This document shows positions 21,361-21,383 of a stretch of DNA of 21,383 nucleotides, in pieces. The notes beneath the pieces are model-generated. The model was not told the DNA's origin and searched no databases. It worked only from the letters and a program-made list of their open reading frames with translations. The translations under genes and the position numbers were made by a program. Each line of letters opens with the position of its first letter. Position 1 is the stretch's first letter. Source of the DNA: Candidatus Nitrosotenuis sp. (lineage in GTDB: Archaea; Thermoproteota; Nitrososphaeria; Nitrososphaerales; Nitrosopumilaceae); NCBI GenBank assembly GCA_023252015.1, contig JAHEXS010000006.1:1-21383 (forward strand). Reading direction: 5' to 3'.

Positions 21361-21383
21361 GCCTAGACTCCATATGATGTCAA

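Noticed and set aside
1..21383. CRISPR array
   Set aside because: No regularly spaced direct repeats were seen anywhere in the window.

Overview
The window looks like a chromosomal core region of an ammonia-oxidising-type archaeon (Nitrososphaerota/Thaumarchaeota, most likely Nitrosopumilales; I cannot fix the genus). The information-processing genes are archaeal: TFE-beta, aIF1A, aIF2-beta, RIO1, a Dim2-type KH protein and topoisomerase VI. Many genes start with TTG or GTG, and a TATA-like element lies about 25-28 nt before the start, as expected for leaderless transcripts. Genes are packed tightly, with many 1-23 nt overlaps.

Layout. 1-734 (minus): TFE-beta (RPC34-type winged helix with a four-cysteine cluster motif) followed by the 5' end of an rlmE/FtsJ-type rRNA methyltransferase, joined by TAATG. 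801-1247 (minus): small anchored or secreted protein. 1248-1496: gap with a start-less reading frame that may be a gene remnant. 1497-3587 (plus): OLD-family ATPase with a TOPRIM-like C-terminus. 3672-5813 (plus): large secreted beta-sandwich repeat protein. 5856-7156 (plus): apt and MTA phosphorylase, a complete adenine-salvage pair. 7153-8483 (minus): zinc-ribbon, winged-helix and small membrane proteins of unknown role. 8557-9027 (plus): membrane-anchored Hsp20-like protein. 9014-13659 (minus): aIF1A, rio1, dim2-like KH, top6B and top6A in one compact cluster. 13761-13900: fragment of an IS200/IS605-type TnpB. 13934-14866 (minus): DUF5679-type zinc ribbon, aIF2-beta and DUF424. 15098-16825 (plus): anchored hypothetical protein and DUF373 membrane protein. 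16887-18110 (plus): cis-prenyl diphosphate synthase and Nudix hydrolase. 18096-20538 (minus): purA, an unrecognised 221-aa gene and pyrF. 20624-21085 (plus): helical hypothetical protein. 21082-21360 (minus): YggX-like protein with an added cysteine-rich N-terminus.

How the genes fit together. Two clusters serve translation and ribosome assembly (aIF1A/RIO1/Dim2 and aIF2-beta/DUF424), and the first also carries both topoisomerase VI subunits. Nucleotide metabolism is represented by apt, the MTA phosphorylase, purA and pyrF. The OLD-family ATPase and the TnpB fragment are the only accessory or mobile elements I can see. I found no CRISPR array, tRNA, rRNA or complete insertion sequence. The window is mostly ordinary core genome. 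The best candidates for novelty are the lone OLD protein with an altered TOPRIM motif, the membrane-anchored Hsp20, the unrecognised small zinc-ribbon genes, and convergent genes that share one CTAG for both stop codons.
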